A DNA stretch of 64,000 nucleotides from Euonymus europaeus. Taxonomy: Eukaryota; Streptophyta; Magnoliopsida; Celastrales; Celastraceae. The notes under the pieces are model-generated. The model was not told where the DNA came from. It worked only from the letters and a program-made list of their open reading frames with translations, and made no database searches. The stretch covers positions 10,252,501 to 10,316,500 of the forward strand of contig OY756967.1 of assembly GCA_963580455.1 (NCBI GenBank). The letters run 5' to 3'. This document shows positions 1-11,066 of this stretch, piece by piece; positions within the stretch are counted from its first letter, which is position 1; each line of letters opens with the position of its first letter. A program made the translations under genes and the position numbers.

Positions 1-695
1 CTGGCAGCTTATACTCATAAAATTAGACATAGAAGAACAATAAAACGTGTACACCGAGCATCTTTGTTGGTCCGAAATCAGTTAACTCTCTCTGTGAAGG
101 AGCTTTTATCAGTTTTCTCAATTTGTCATAGAAACATGGAATTCTTGCATCGAAAAAATCTAGGAACCTTATACTCATAAAATTTGACATAGAAGAACAA
201 TAAAAAGTCTACACCGAGCAACTTTGATTGTCCGAAGTTGCTCAACTCTCTCTATGGGGGAGCTTTTAACGGTTTTGTCCATTTGTCATAGAAAGTTGCT
301 CTTTTGGCATCGAAATAATCTTGGAAGCTTATACTCATAAAATTTGACATAAACGAACATTAAAAAGTTTACATCGACCAACTTTGATACTCCGAAGTTG
401 CTCAACTCTCTCTATGGAGGAGCTTTTAACGTTTTAGTCCATTTGTTATAGAAAGTTGGTGTTTTTTCATCGAAATAATCCACAAAGCTTATACTCGCAA
501 AATTTAACATAGAAGAACATTAAAAGGTGTACACCGAGCAACTTCGATGGTCCGACGTTGCTCAACTCTCTCTATGGAGGAGCTTTTAACGGTTTTGTCC
601 ATTTGTCATAGAAAGTTGGTGTTTTTGCATCGAAATAATCTTGGAAGCTCATTTTCGTAAAATTTAACATAAAAGAACAATAAAAATTGTACACC

Positions 696-723
696 GAGCA
701 ACTTTGATTGTCCGAAGTTGCTC
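696..723. other. Representative intramonomer dyad (potential hairpin)
   Basis: GAGCAACTT at 696-704 and AAGTTGCTC at 715-723 are perfect inverted repeats of 9 bp around the 10-nt spacer TGATTGTCCG. The same dyad is present in a large share of monomers across the window. A second monomer class has GAGCATCTT and AAATTGGTC here and lacks it. In single-stranded DNA or RNA it could fold, and in duplex DNA it could extrude or bind a dimeric protein. Function is inference only. Confidence 0.7.
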
Positions 724-3093
724 AACTCTCTCTACGGAGGAGCTTTTAACGGTTTTGTCCATTTGTCATAGAAAGTTGCTATTTTGGCATCGAAATAATC
801 TTGGAAGCTTATACTCATAAAATTTGACATAGAAGAACAATAAAACGTGTACAACGAGCATCTTTGATGGTCCGAAACGGGTCAACTCTCTCTATGAAGG
901 AGCTTTTAACTATTTTATCCATTTGTCATAGAAACTTGGGATTTTGGCATCGAAATAATCTAGGAAGCTTATACTCATAAAATTTGACATAGAAGAACAA
1001 TAAAAAGTGTCAACCGAGCAACTTTGATGTTTCGAAGTTGCTCAACTCTCTCTGTAAAGGAGCTTTTGAAGGTTTTGTCCATTTGTCATAGAAAGTTGTT
1101 GTTTTGTCATCAAAATAATCTTGGAAGCTTATACTCATAAAATTTGACATAGAAGAACAATAAAACGTGTACACCGAGCATCTTTGATGGTCCGAAATTG
1201 GTCAACTCTCTCTATGCAGGAGCTTTTAACAGTTTTCTCCATTTGTCATAGAAACTTGGGATTTTAGCATCGAAATTATCTAGGAAGCTTAGACTCATGA
1301 AATTTGATATAGAAGAACAATAAAAAGTGTACACCGAGCAACTTTAATTGTCCGAAGTTGCTCAACTCTCTCTATGGAGGAGCTTTTGAATGTTTTGTCC
1401 ATTTGTCATAGAAAGTTCGTCTTTTGCCATCGAAATCATCTTGGAAGCATATACTCATAAAATTTGACATAGATGAACATTAAAAAGTGTACACCAAGGA
1501 ACTTTGACAGTTCGAAGTTGCTCAACTCTCTCTATTGAGGAGCCTTTGAATGTTTTGTCCATTTGTCATAGAAAGTTGGTCTTTTGCCATCGAAATATTC
1601 TTGGAAGCTTATACTCATAAAACTTGACATAGATGAACATTAAAAGGTGCACACCGAGCAACTTTGATAGTCCGAAGTTGCTCAACTCTCTTTATGGAAG
1701 AGCTTTTAACGGTTTTGTCCATTTGTCATAGAAAGTTAATGTTTTGGCATCGAAATAATCTTTGAAGCTTATACTCGTAAAATTTGACTTAGTAGAACAA
1801 TATAAAGTGTACACCGAGCAACTTTGATTGTCCGAAGTTGCTCAACTCTCTCTATGGAGGACCTTTTAACGGTTTTGTCCATTTGTCATAGAAAGTTGCT
1901 CTTGTGGCATCGAAATAAACTTAGAAGCTTATAATCATAAAATTTGACATAGAAGAACATTAAAAAGTTTACATCGACCAACTTTGATAGTCCGAAGCTG
2001 CTCAACTCTTTCTATGGAGGAGCTTTAAACGGTTTTGTCCATTTGTTATAGAAAGTTGGTGTTTTTTCATCGAAATAATCCACAAAGCTTATACTCGTAA
2101 AATTTAACATAGAAGAACATTAAAAGGTGTACACCGAGCAACTTCGATGGTCCGAGGTTGCTCAACTCTCTCTATGGAGGAGCTTTTACCGGTTCTGTTC
2201 ATTTGTCATAGAAAGTTGGTGTTTTTGCATCGAAATAATCTTGGAAGCTCATTTTCGTAAAATTTAACATAGAAGAACAATAAAATCTGTACACCGAGCA
2301 ACTTTGATTGTCCGAAGTTGCTCAACTCTCTCTATGGAGGAGGTTTTAACGGTTTTGTCCATTTGTCATAGAAAGTTGCTGTTTTGGCATCGAAATAATC
2401 TTGGAAGCTTATACTCATAAAATTTGACATAGAAGAACAATAAAACGTGTACACCGAGCATCTTTGATAGTCCGAAACGGGTCAACTCTCTCTATGAAGG
2501 AGCTTTTAACTGTTTTATCCATTTGTCATAGAAACTTGGGATTTTGGCATCGAAATAATCTAGGAAGCTTGTACTCATAAAATTTGACATAGAAGAACAA
2601 TAAAAAGTGTCAACCGAGCAACTTTGATGTTTCGAAGTTGCTCAACTCTCTCTATGGAGGAGCTTTTGAAGGTTTTGTCCATTTGTCATAGAAAGTTGTT
2701 GTTTTGTCATCGAAATAATCTTGGAAGCTTATACTCATAAAATTTAACATAGAAGAACAATAAAACGTGTACACCGAGCATCTTTGATGGTCCGAAATTG
2801 GTCAAATCTCTCTATGAAGGAGCTTTTAACAGTTTTCTCCATTTGTCATAGAAACTTGGGATTTTGGCATCGAAATAATCTAGGAAGCTTATACTCATGA
2901 AATTTGATATAGAAGAACAATAAAAAGTGTACACCGAGCAACTTTGATTGTCCGAAGTTGCTCAACTCTCTCTATGGAGGAGCTTTTGAATGTTTTGTCC
3001 ATTTGTCATAGAAAGGGTCTTTTGCCATCGAAACCATCTTGGAAGCATATACTCATAAAATTTGACATAGATGAACATTAAAAAGTGTACACC

Positions 3094-3121
3094 GAGGAAC
3101 TTTGATAGTCTGAAGTTCCTC
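3094..3121. other. Dyad variant with changes in both arms
   Basis: This copy reads GAGGAACTT (3,094-3,102), spacer TGATAGTCTG, AAGTTCCTC (3,113-3,121). Relative to the common dyad both arms carry the matching substitution (C to G on the left, G to C on the right), so the 9-bp pairing stays intact. The double change also occurs near 59,103 and at 60,223-60,250. A copy near 10,740 has the same left arm and keeps pairing with one G-U. Copies near 15,669 and 1,497 carry only the left-arm change. Confidence 0.65.
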
Positions 3122-6100
3122 AACTCTCTCTATTGAGGAGCTTTTGAATGTTTTGTCCATTTGTCATAGAAAGTTGGTCTTTTGCCATCGAAATATTCTT
3201 GGAAGCTTATACCCATAAAACCTGTCATAGATGAACATTAAAAAGTGTACACCGAGCAACTTTGATAGTCCGAAGTTGCTCAACTCTCTCTATGGAAGAG
3301 CTTTTAACGGTTTTGTCCATTTGTCATAGAAAGTTAATGTTTTGGCATCGAAATAATCTTTGAAGCTTATACTCGTAAAATTTGACTTAGTAGAACAATA
3401 TAAAGTGTACACCGAGCAACTTTGATTGTCCGAAGTTGCTCAACTCTCTCTATGGAGGAGCTTTTAACGGTTTTGTCCATTTGTCATAGAAAGTTGCTCT
3501 TGTGGCATCGAAATAATCTTAGAAGTTTATAGTCATAAATTTTGACATAGAAGAACAATAAAACGTGCACAACGAGCATCTTTGATGGTCCGAAATTGGT
3601 CAATTCTCTCCATGGAGGAGCTTTTAACAGTTTTCTCCATTTGTCATACAAACTTGGGATTTTGGCATCGAAATAATCTAGGAAGCTTATAGTCATAAAA
3701 TTTGACATAGAAGAACAATAAAAAGTGTACACCGAGCAACTTTGATGTTCTGAAGTTGCTCAACTCTCTCTATGGAGGGGCTTTTGAATGTTTTGTCCAT
3801 TTGTCATAGAAAGTTGGTCTTTTGCCATCGAAATAATCTTGGAAGTTTATACTCGTAAAATTTGACATAGAAGAACATTAAAAAGTGTACATCGGGCAAC
3901 TTTGATAGTCCGAAGTTGCTCCACTCTCTCTATGGAGGAGTTTTTAACGGTTTTGTCCATTTATTATAGAAAGTTGTTGTTTTTTCATCAAAATAATCTA
4001 AGAAGCTTATACTCGTAAAATTTGACATAGAAGAACATTAAAAGGTGTATACCGAGCAGCTTTGATGGTCCGACGTTGTTCAACTCTCTCTATGGAGGAG
4101 CTTTTAACGGTTTTGTCCATTTGTCATAGAAAGTTATTGTTTTTGCATCGAAATAATCTTGGAAGTTCATTTTCATAAAATTTAACATAGAAGAACAATA
4201 AAAAGTGTACACCGAGCAACTTTGATTTTCCGAAGTTGCTCAACTCTCTCTATGGAGGAGCTGTTAACGGTTTTGTCCATTTGTCATAGAAAGTTATTGT
4301 TTTGGCATCGAAATAATCTTGGCAGCTTATACTCATAAAATTAGACATAGAAGAACAATAAAACGTGTACACCGAGCATCTTTGTTGGTCCGAAATCAGT
4401 CAACTCTCTCTGTGAAGGAGCATTTATCAGTTTTCTCAATTTGTCATAGAAACTTGGGATTTTTGCATCGAAATAATCTAGTAACCTTAGACTCCTAAAA
4501 TTTGACATAGAAGAACATTAAAAAGTTTACATCGACCAACTTTGATAGTTCGAAGTTGCTCAACTCTCTCTATGGAGGAGCTTTTAACGGTTTTGTCCAT
4601 TTGTCATAGAAAGTTGCTCTTTTGGCATCGAAATAATCTTGAAATCTTATACTCCTAAAATTTAACATAGAAGAACATTAAAAGGTGTACACCGAGCAAC
4701 TTCGATGGTCCGAGGTTGCTCAACTCTCTCTATGGAGGAGCTTTTACCGATTTTGTTCATTAGTCATAGAAAGTTGGTGTTTTTGCATCGAAATAATCTT
4801 GGAAGCTCATTTTCGTAAAATTTAACGTAGAAGACCAATAAAAATTGTACACCGAGCAACTTTGATTGTCCGAAGTTGCTCAACTCTCTCTATGGAGGAG
4901 CTTTTAACGGTTTTGTCCATTTGTCATAGAAAGTTGCTGTTTTGGCATCGAAATAATCTTGGAAGCTATACTCATAAAATTTGACATAGAAGAACAATAA
5001 AACGTGTACACCGAGCATCTTTGATGGTCCGAAACGGGTCAACTCTCTCTTTGAAGGAGCTTTTAACTGTTTTATCCATTTGTCATAGAAACTTGGTATT
5101 TTGGCATCGAAATAATCTAGGAAGCTTATACTCATAAAATTTGACATAGAAGAACATTAAAAAGTTTACATGGACCAGCTTTGATAGTCCGAAGTTGCTC
5201 GACTCTCTCTATGGAGGAGCTTTTAACGGTTTTGTCCATTTGTTATAGAAAGTTCGTGTTTTTTTATCGAAATAATCCACAAAGCTTATACTCGTAAACT
5301 TTGACATAGAGGAACAATAAAAGGTGTACACCGAGAAACTTCGATGGTCCGAAGTTGCTCAACTCTCTCTATGGAGGAGCTTTTAACGGTTTTGTCCATT
5401 AGTCATAGAAAGTTGGTGCTTTTGCATCAAAATAATCTTGGAAGCTCATTTTCGTAAAATTTAAAATAGAAGAAGAATCAAAATTATACACCGAGCAACT
5501 TTGATTGTCCGAAGTTGCTCAACTCTCTCTATGGAGGAGCTTTTAACGGTTTTGTCCATTTGTCATAGAAAGTTGCTCTTGTGGCATCGAAATAATCTTA
5601 GAAGTTTATAGTCATAAAATTTGATATAGAAGAACAATAAAACGTGCACACCGAGCATCTTTGATGGTCCGAAATTGGTCAATTCTCTCTATGGAGGAGC
5701 TTTTAACAGTTTTCTCCATTTGTCATACAAACTTGGGATTTTGGCATCGAAATAATCTAGGAAGCTTATAGTCATAAAATTTGACATAGAAGAACAATAA
5801 AAAGTGTACACCGAGCAACTTTGATGTTCTGAAGTTGCTCAACTCTCTCTATGGAGGGGCTTTTGAATGTTTTGTCCATTTGTCACAGAAAGTTGGTCTT
5901 TTGCCATCGAAATAATCTTGGAAATTTATACTCGTAAAATTTGACATAGAAGAACATTAAAAAGTGTACATCGGGCAACTTTGATAGTCCGAAGTTGCTC
6001 CACTCTCTATATGGAGGAGTTTTTAACGGTTTTGCCCATTTGTTATAGAAAGTTGGTGTTTTTTCATCAAAATAATCTAAGAAGCTTATACTCGTAAAAT

Positions 6101-8320
6101 TTGACATAAAAGAACATTAAAAGGTGTATACCGAGCAGCTTTGATGGTCCGACGTTGCTCAACTCTCTCTATGGAGGAGCTTCTAACGGTTTTGTCCATT
6201 TGTCATAGAAAGTTAGTGTTTTTGCATCGAAATAATATTGGAAGTTCATTTTCATAAAATTTAACATAGAAGAACAATAAAAAGTGTACACCGAGCAACT
6301 TTGATTTTCCGAAGTTGCTCAACTCTCTCTATGGAGGAGCTTTTAACGGTTTTGTCCATTTGTCATAGAAAGTTATTGTTTTGGCATCGAAATAATCTTG
6401 ACAGCTTATACTAATAAAATTAGACATAGAAGAACAATAAAACGTGTACACCGAGCATCTTTGTTGGTGCGAAATCAGTCAACTCTCTCTGTGAAGGAGC
6501 TTTAATCAGTTTTCTCAATTTGTCATAGAAACTTGGGATTTTTGCATCGAAATAATCTAGGAAGCTTATACTCATAAAATTTGACATAGAAGAACAAAAA
6601 AAAGTCTACACCGAGCAACTTTGATTGTCCGAAGTTGCTCAACTCTCTCTATGGAGGAGCTTTTAACGGTTTTGTCCATTTGTCATAGAAAGTTGCTCTT
6701 TTGGCATCGAAATAATCTTGGAAGCTTATACTCATAAAATTTGACATAGAAGAACATTAAAAAGTTTACATCGACCAACTTTGATAGTCCAAAGTTGCTC
6801 AACTCTCTCTATGGAGGAGCTTTTAACGGTTTTGTCCATTTGTTATAGAAAGTTCGTGTTTTTTCATCGAAATAATCCACAAAGCTTATACTCGTAAAAT
6901 TTGACATAGAAGAACATTAAAAGGTGTACACCGAGCAACTTCGATGGTCCGACGTTGCTCAACTCTCTCTATGGAGGAGCTTTTAACAGTTTTGTTCATT
7001 TGTCATAGAAAGTTGGTGTTTTTGCATCGAAATAATCTTGGAAGCTCATTTTCGTAAAATTTAACATAGAAGAACAATAAAAATTATACACCGAGCAACT
7101 TTGATTGTCCGAAGTTGCTCAACTCTCTCTATGGAGAAGCTTTTAACGGTTTTGTCCATTTGTCATAGAAAGTTGCTGTTTTGGCATCGAAATAATCTTG
7201 GAAGTTTATACTCATAAAATTTGACATAGAAGAACAATAAAACGGTACACCGAGCATCTTTGATGGTCCGAAACGGGTCAACTCTCTCTATGAAGGAGCT
7301 TTTAACTGTTTTATCCATTTGTCATAGAAACTTGGGATTTTGGCATCGAAATAATCTAGGAAGCTTATACTCATAAAATTTGACATAGAAGAACAATAAA
7401 ATGTGTCAACCGAGCAACTTTGATGTTTCGAAGTTGCTCAACTCTCTCTATGGAGGAGCTTTTGAAGGTTTTGTCCATTTGTCATAGAAAGTTGTTGTTT
7501 TGTCATCGAAATAATCTTGGAAGCTTATACTCATAAAATTTGATATAGAAGAACAATAAAATGTGTACACCGAGCATCTTTGATGGTCCGAAATTGGTCA
7601 ACTCTCTCTATGAAGGAGCTTTTAACAGTTTTCTCCATTTGTCATAGAAACTTGGGATTTTTGCATCGAAATAATCTAGGAAGCTTATACTCATAAAATT
7701 TGACATAGAAGAACAAAAAAAAGTCTACACCGAGCAACTTTGATTGTCCGAAGTTGCTCAACTCTCTCTATGGAGGAGCTTTTAACGGTTTTGTCCATTT
7801 GTCATAGAAAGTTGCTCTTTTGGCATCGCAATAATCTTGGAAGTTTATACTCATAAAAATTGACATAGAAGAACATTAAAAAGTTTACATCGACCAACTT
7901 TGATAGTCCAAAGTTGCTCAACTCTCTCAATGGAGGAGCTTTTAACGGTTTTGTCCATTTGTTATAGAAAGTTCGTGTTTTTTCATCGAAATAATCCACA
8001 AAGCTTATACTCGTAAAATTTGACATAGAAGAACATTAAAAGGTGTACACCGAGCAACTTCGATGGTCCGACGTTGCTCAACTCTCTCTATGGAGGAGCT
8101 TTTAACAGTTTTGTCCATTTGTCATAGAAAGTTGGTGTTTTTGCATCGAAATAATCTTGGAAGCTCATTTTCGTAAAATTTAACATAGAAGAACAATAAA
8201 AATTATAAACCGAGAAACTTTGATTGTCCGAAGTTGCTCAACTCTCTCTATGGAGAAGCTTTTAACGGTTTTGTCCATTTTTCATAGAAAATTGCTGTTT
8301 TGGCATCGAAATAATCTAGG

Positions 8321-8449
8321 AAGCTTTTAACGTGTACACCGAGCATCTTTGATGGTCCGAAATGGGTCAACCCTCTCTATGAAGGAGCTTTTAACTGTTT
8401 TATCCATTTGTCATAGAAACTTGGGATTTTGGCATCGAAATAATCTAGG
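8321..8449. repeat. 129-bp satellite monomer with a 31-bp internal deletion
   Basis: Successive AAGCTT landmarks here are 129 bp apart instead of 160. The A+T-rich part just after AAGCTT is missing, so AAGCTTTTAACGTGTACACC is read directly. The same deletion junction occurs near 13,413 in the paired block, so it was duplicated together with the block rather than arising twice. It is a useful marker for ordering the duplications. Confidence 0.85.
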
Positions 8450-8526
8450 AAGCTTATACTCATAAAATTTGACATAGAAGAACAATAAAAAGTGTCAATC
8501 GAGAAACTTTGATGTTTCGAAGTCGC

Positions 8527-8846
8527 TCAACTCTCTCTATGGAGGAGCTTTTAAAGGTTTTGTCCATTTGTCATAGAAAGTTGTTGTTTTGTCATCGAAA
8601 TAATCTTGGAAGCTTATACTCATAAAATTTGACATAGAAGAACAATAAAACGTGTACACCGACCATCTTTGATGGTCCAAAATTGGTCAACTCTCTCTAT
8701 GGAGGAGCTTTTAAAGGTTTTGTCCATTTGTCATAGAAAGTTGTTGTTTTGTCATCGAAATAATCTTGGAAGCTTATACTCATAAAATTTGACATAGAAG
8801 AACAATAAAACGTGTACACCGACCATCTTTGATGGTCCAAAATTGG
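8527..8846. repeat. Perfect tandem duplication of a single monomer
   Basis: 8,527-8,686 and 8,687-8,846 are identical by eye. Identity at offset 160 continues to 8,701/8,861, and the first mismatch is at 8,702/8,862. The homologous block near 13,615 has only one copy of this monomer. The duplication therefore most likely arose after the two long blocks separated, through a one-register unequal exchange or slippage. Confidence 0.88.
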
Positions 8847-11066
8847 TCAACTCTCTCTATGAAGGAGCTTTTAACAGTTTTCTCCATTTGTCATAGAAAC
8901 TTGTGATTTTGGCATCGAAATAATCTAGGAAGCTTATACTCATGAAATTTGATATAGAAGAACAATAAAAAGTATACACAGAGCCACTTTTATTGTCCGA
9001 AGTTGCTCAACTCTCTCTATGGAGGGAGCTTTTGAAGGTTTTGTCCATTTGTCATAGAAAGTTGTTGTTTTGGCATCGAAATAATCTTGGAAGCTTATAC
9101 TCATAAAATTTGACAGAGAAGAACAATAAAACTTGTACACCGAGCAACTTTGATGTTCCGAAGTTGCTCAACTCTCTCTATGGAGGAGCATTTGAATGTT
9201 TTGTCTATTTGTCATAGAAAGTTGGTCTTTTGCCATCGAAATAATCTTAGAAGCTTATACTCATAAAATTTGACAGAGAAGAACAATAAAACGTGTACAC
9301 CGAGCAACTTTGATGTTCCGAAGTTGCTCAACTCCCTCTATGGAGGAGCTTTTGAATGGTTTGTCCATTTGTCATAGAAAGTTGGTCTTTTGCCATCGAA
9401 ATAATCTTGGAAGCTTATACTCATAAAATTTGACATAGGAGAACAATAAAAAGTGTACACCAACAACTTTGATAGTCCGAAGTTGCTCAACTCTCTCTAT
9501 GGAGGAGCTTTTAACGGTTATGTCCATTTGTCATAGAAAGTTTGTATTTTGGCATCGAAATAATCTTGGAAGCTTATACTCATAAAATTTGACATAGAAG
9601 AACATTAAAAAGTTTACATCGACCAACTTTGATAGTCCGAAGTTGCTCGACTCTCTCTATGGAGGAGCTTTTAACGGTTTTGTCCATTTGTTGTATAAAG
9701 TTCGTGTTTTTTTATCGAAATAATCCACAAAGCTTATACTCGTAAAATTTGACATAGAAGAACAATAAAAGGTGTACACCGAGAAACTTCGATGGTCCGA
9801 AGTTGCTCAACTCTCTCTATGGAGGAGCTTTTAACAGTTTTGTCCATTAGTCATAGAAAGTTGGTGTTTTTGCATCAAAATAATCTTGGAAGCTCATTTT
9901 CGTAAAATTTAAATTCGAAGAAGAATCAAAATTATACACCGAGCAACTTTGATTGTCCGAAGTTGCTCAACTCTCTCTATGGAGAAGCTTTTAACGGTTT
10001 TGTCCATTTGTCATAGAAAGTTGCTGTTTTGGCATCGAAATAATCTTGGAAGTTTATACTCATAAAATTTGACATAGAAGAACAATAAAACGGTACACCG
10101 AGCATCTTTGATGGTCCGAAACGGGTCAACTCTCTCTATGAAGGAACTTTTAACTATTTTATCCATTTGTCATAGAAACTTGGGATTTTGGGATCGAAAT
10201 AATCTAGGAAGCTTATACTCATAAAATTTGACATAGAAGAACAATAAAATGTGTCAACCGAGCAACTTTGATGTTTCGAAGTTGCTCAACTCTCTCTATG
10301 GAGGAGCTTTTGAAGGTTTTGTCCATTTGTCATAGAAAGTTGTTGTTTTGTCATCGAAATAATCTTGGAAGCTTATACTCATAAAATTTAACATAGAAGA
10401 ACAATAAAACTTGTACACCGAGCATCTTTGATGGTCCGAAATTGGTCAAATCTCTCTATGAAGGAGCTTTTAACAGTTTTCTCCATTTGTCATAGAAACT
10501 TGGGATTTTGGCATCGAAATAATCTAGGAAGCTTATACTCATAAAATTTGACATAGAAGAACAATAAAAAGTGTCAACCGAGCAACTTTGATGTTTCGAA
10601 GTTGCTCAACTCTCTCTATGGAGGAGCTTTTGAATGTTTTGTCCAGTTGTCATAGAAAGTTGGTCTTTTGCCATCGAAACCATCTTGGAAGCATATACTC
10701 ATAAAATTTAACATAGATGAACATTAAAAAGTGTACACCGAGGAACTTTGATAGTCCGAGGTTCCTCAACTCTCTCTATTGAGGAGCTTTTGAATGTTTT
10801 GTCCATTTGTCATAGAAAGTTGGTCTTTTGCCATCGAAATATTCTTGGAAGCTTATACCCATAAAACCTGACATAGATGAACATTAAAAAGTGTACACCG
10901 AGCAACTTTGATAGTCCGAAGTTGCTCAACTCTCTCTATGGAAGAGCTTTTCACGGTTTTGTCCATTTGTCATAGAAAGTTAATGTTTTGGCATCGAAAT
11001 AATCTTTGAAGCTTATACTCGTAAAATTTGACTTAGTAGAACAATATAAAGTGTACACCGAGCAAC

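Larger units (their letters stand above)
321..3517. repeat. Two copies of a 10-monomer higher-order unit (about 1,600 bp)
   Basis: Monomer variants in 321-1,920 recur in the same order in 1,921-3,517. The CACAAAGCTT variant at 481 returns at 2,081. The GAAACGG variant near 876 returns near 2,476. The GGAAGCATATACTC variant at 1,443 returns near 3,040, and the GACTTAGTAGAACAATATAA variant near 1,786 returns near 3,383. The offset is 1,600 bp until a 3-bp deletion near 3,016, then 1,597. Scattered single-base differences show the copies are not recent. The same 10-mer order reappears, better preserved, at 52.3-56.0 kb. Confidence 0.8.
5500..10240. repeat. Long duplicated block, copy 1
   Basis: This stretch is repeated at about 11,067-15,168. 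The offset falls in steps: 5,567 bp up to about 7,200, 5,088 bp from about 7,680, and 4,928 bp from about 8,860. The first step is explained by about 480 bp (three monomers, one base short) at 7,201-7,680 that copy 2 lacks. The second is explained by one extra 160-bp monomer here at 8,527-8,846. Shared private markers include the 31-bp deletion near 8,327, the GGAGGGAGC one-base insertion near 9,022 and CATGAAATTTGATATAG near 8,942. The block is made of satellite only. Confidence 0.8.

Noticed and set aside
696..723. A tRNA or structured RNA gene formed by the monomer dyad
   Set aside because: The stem is a single 9-bp hairpin without conserved tRNA boxes, and it repeats with the satellite period.
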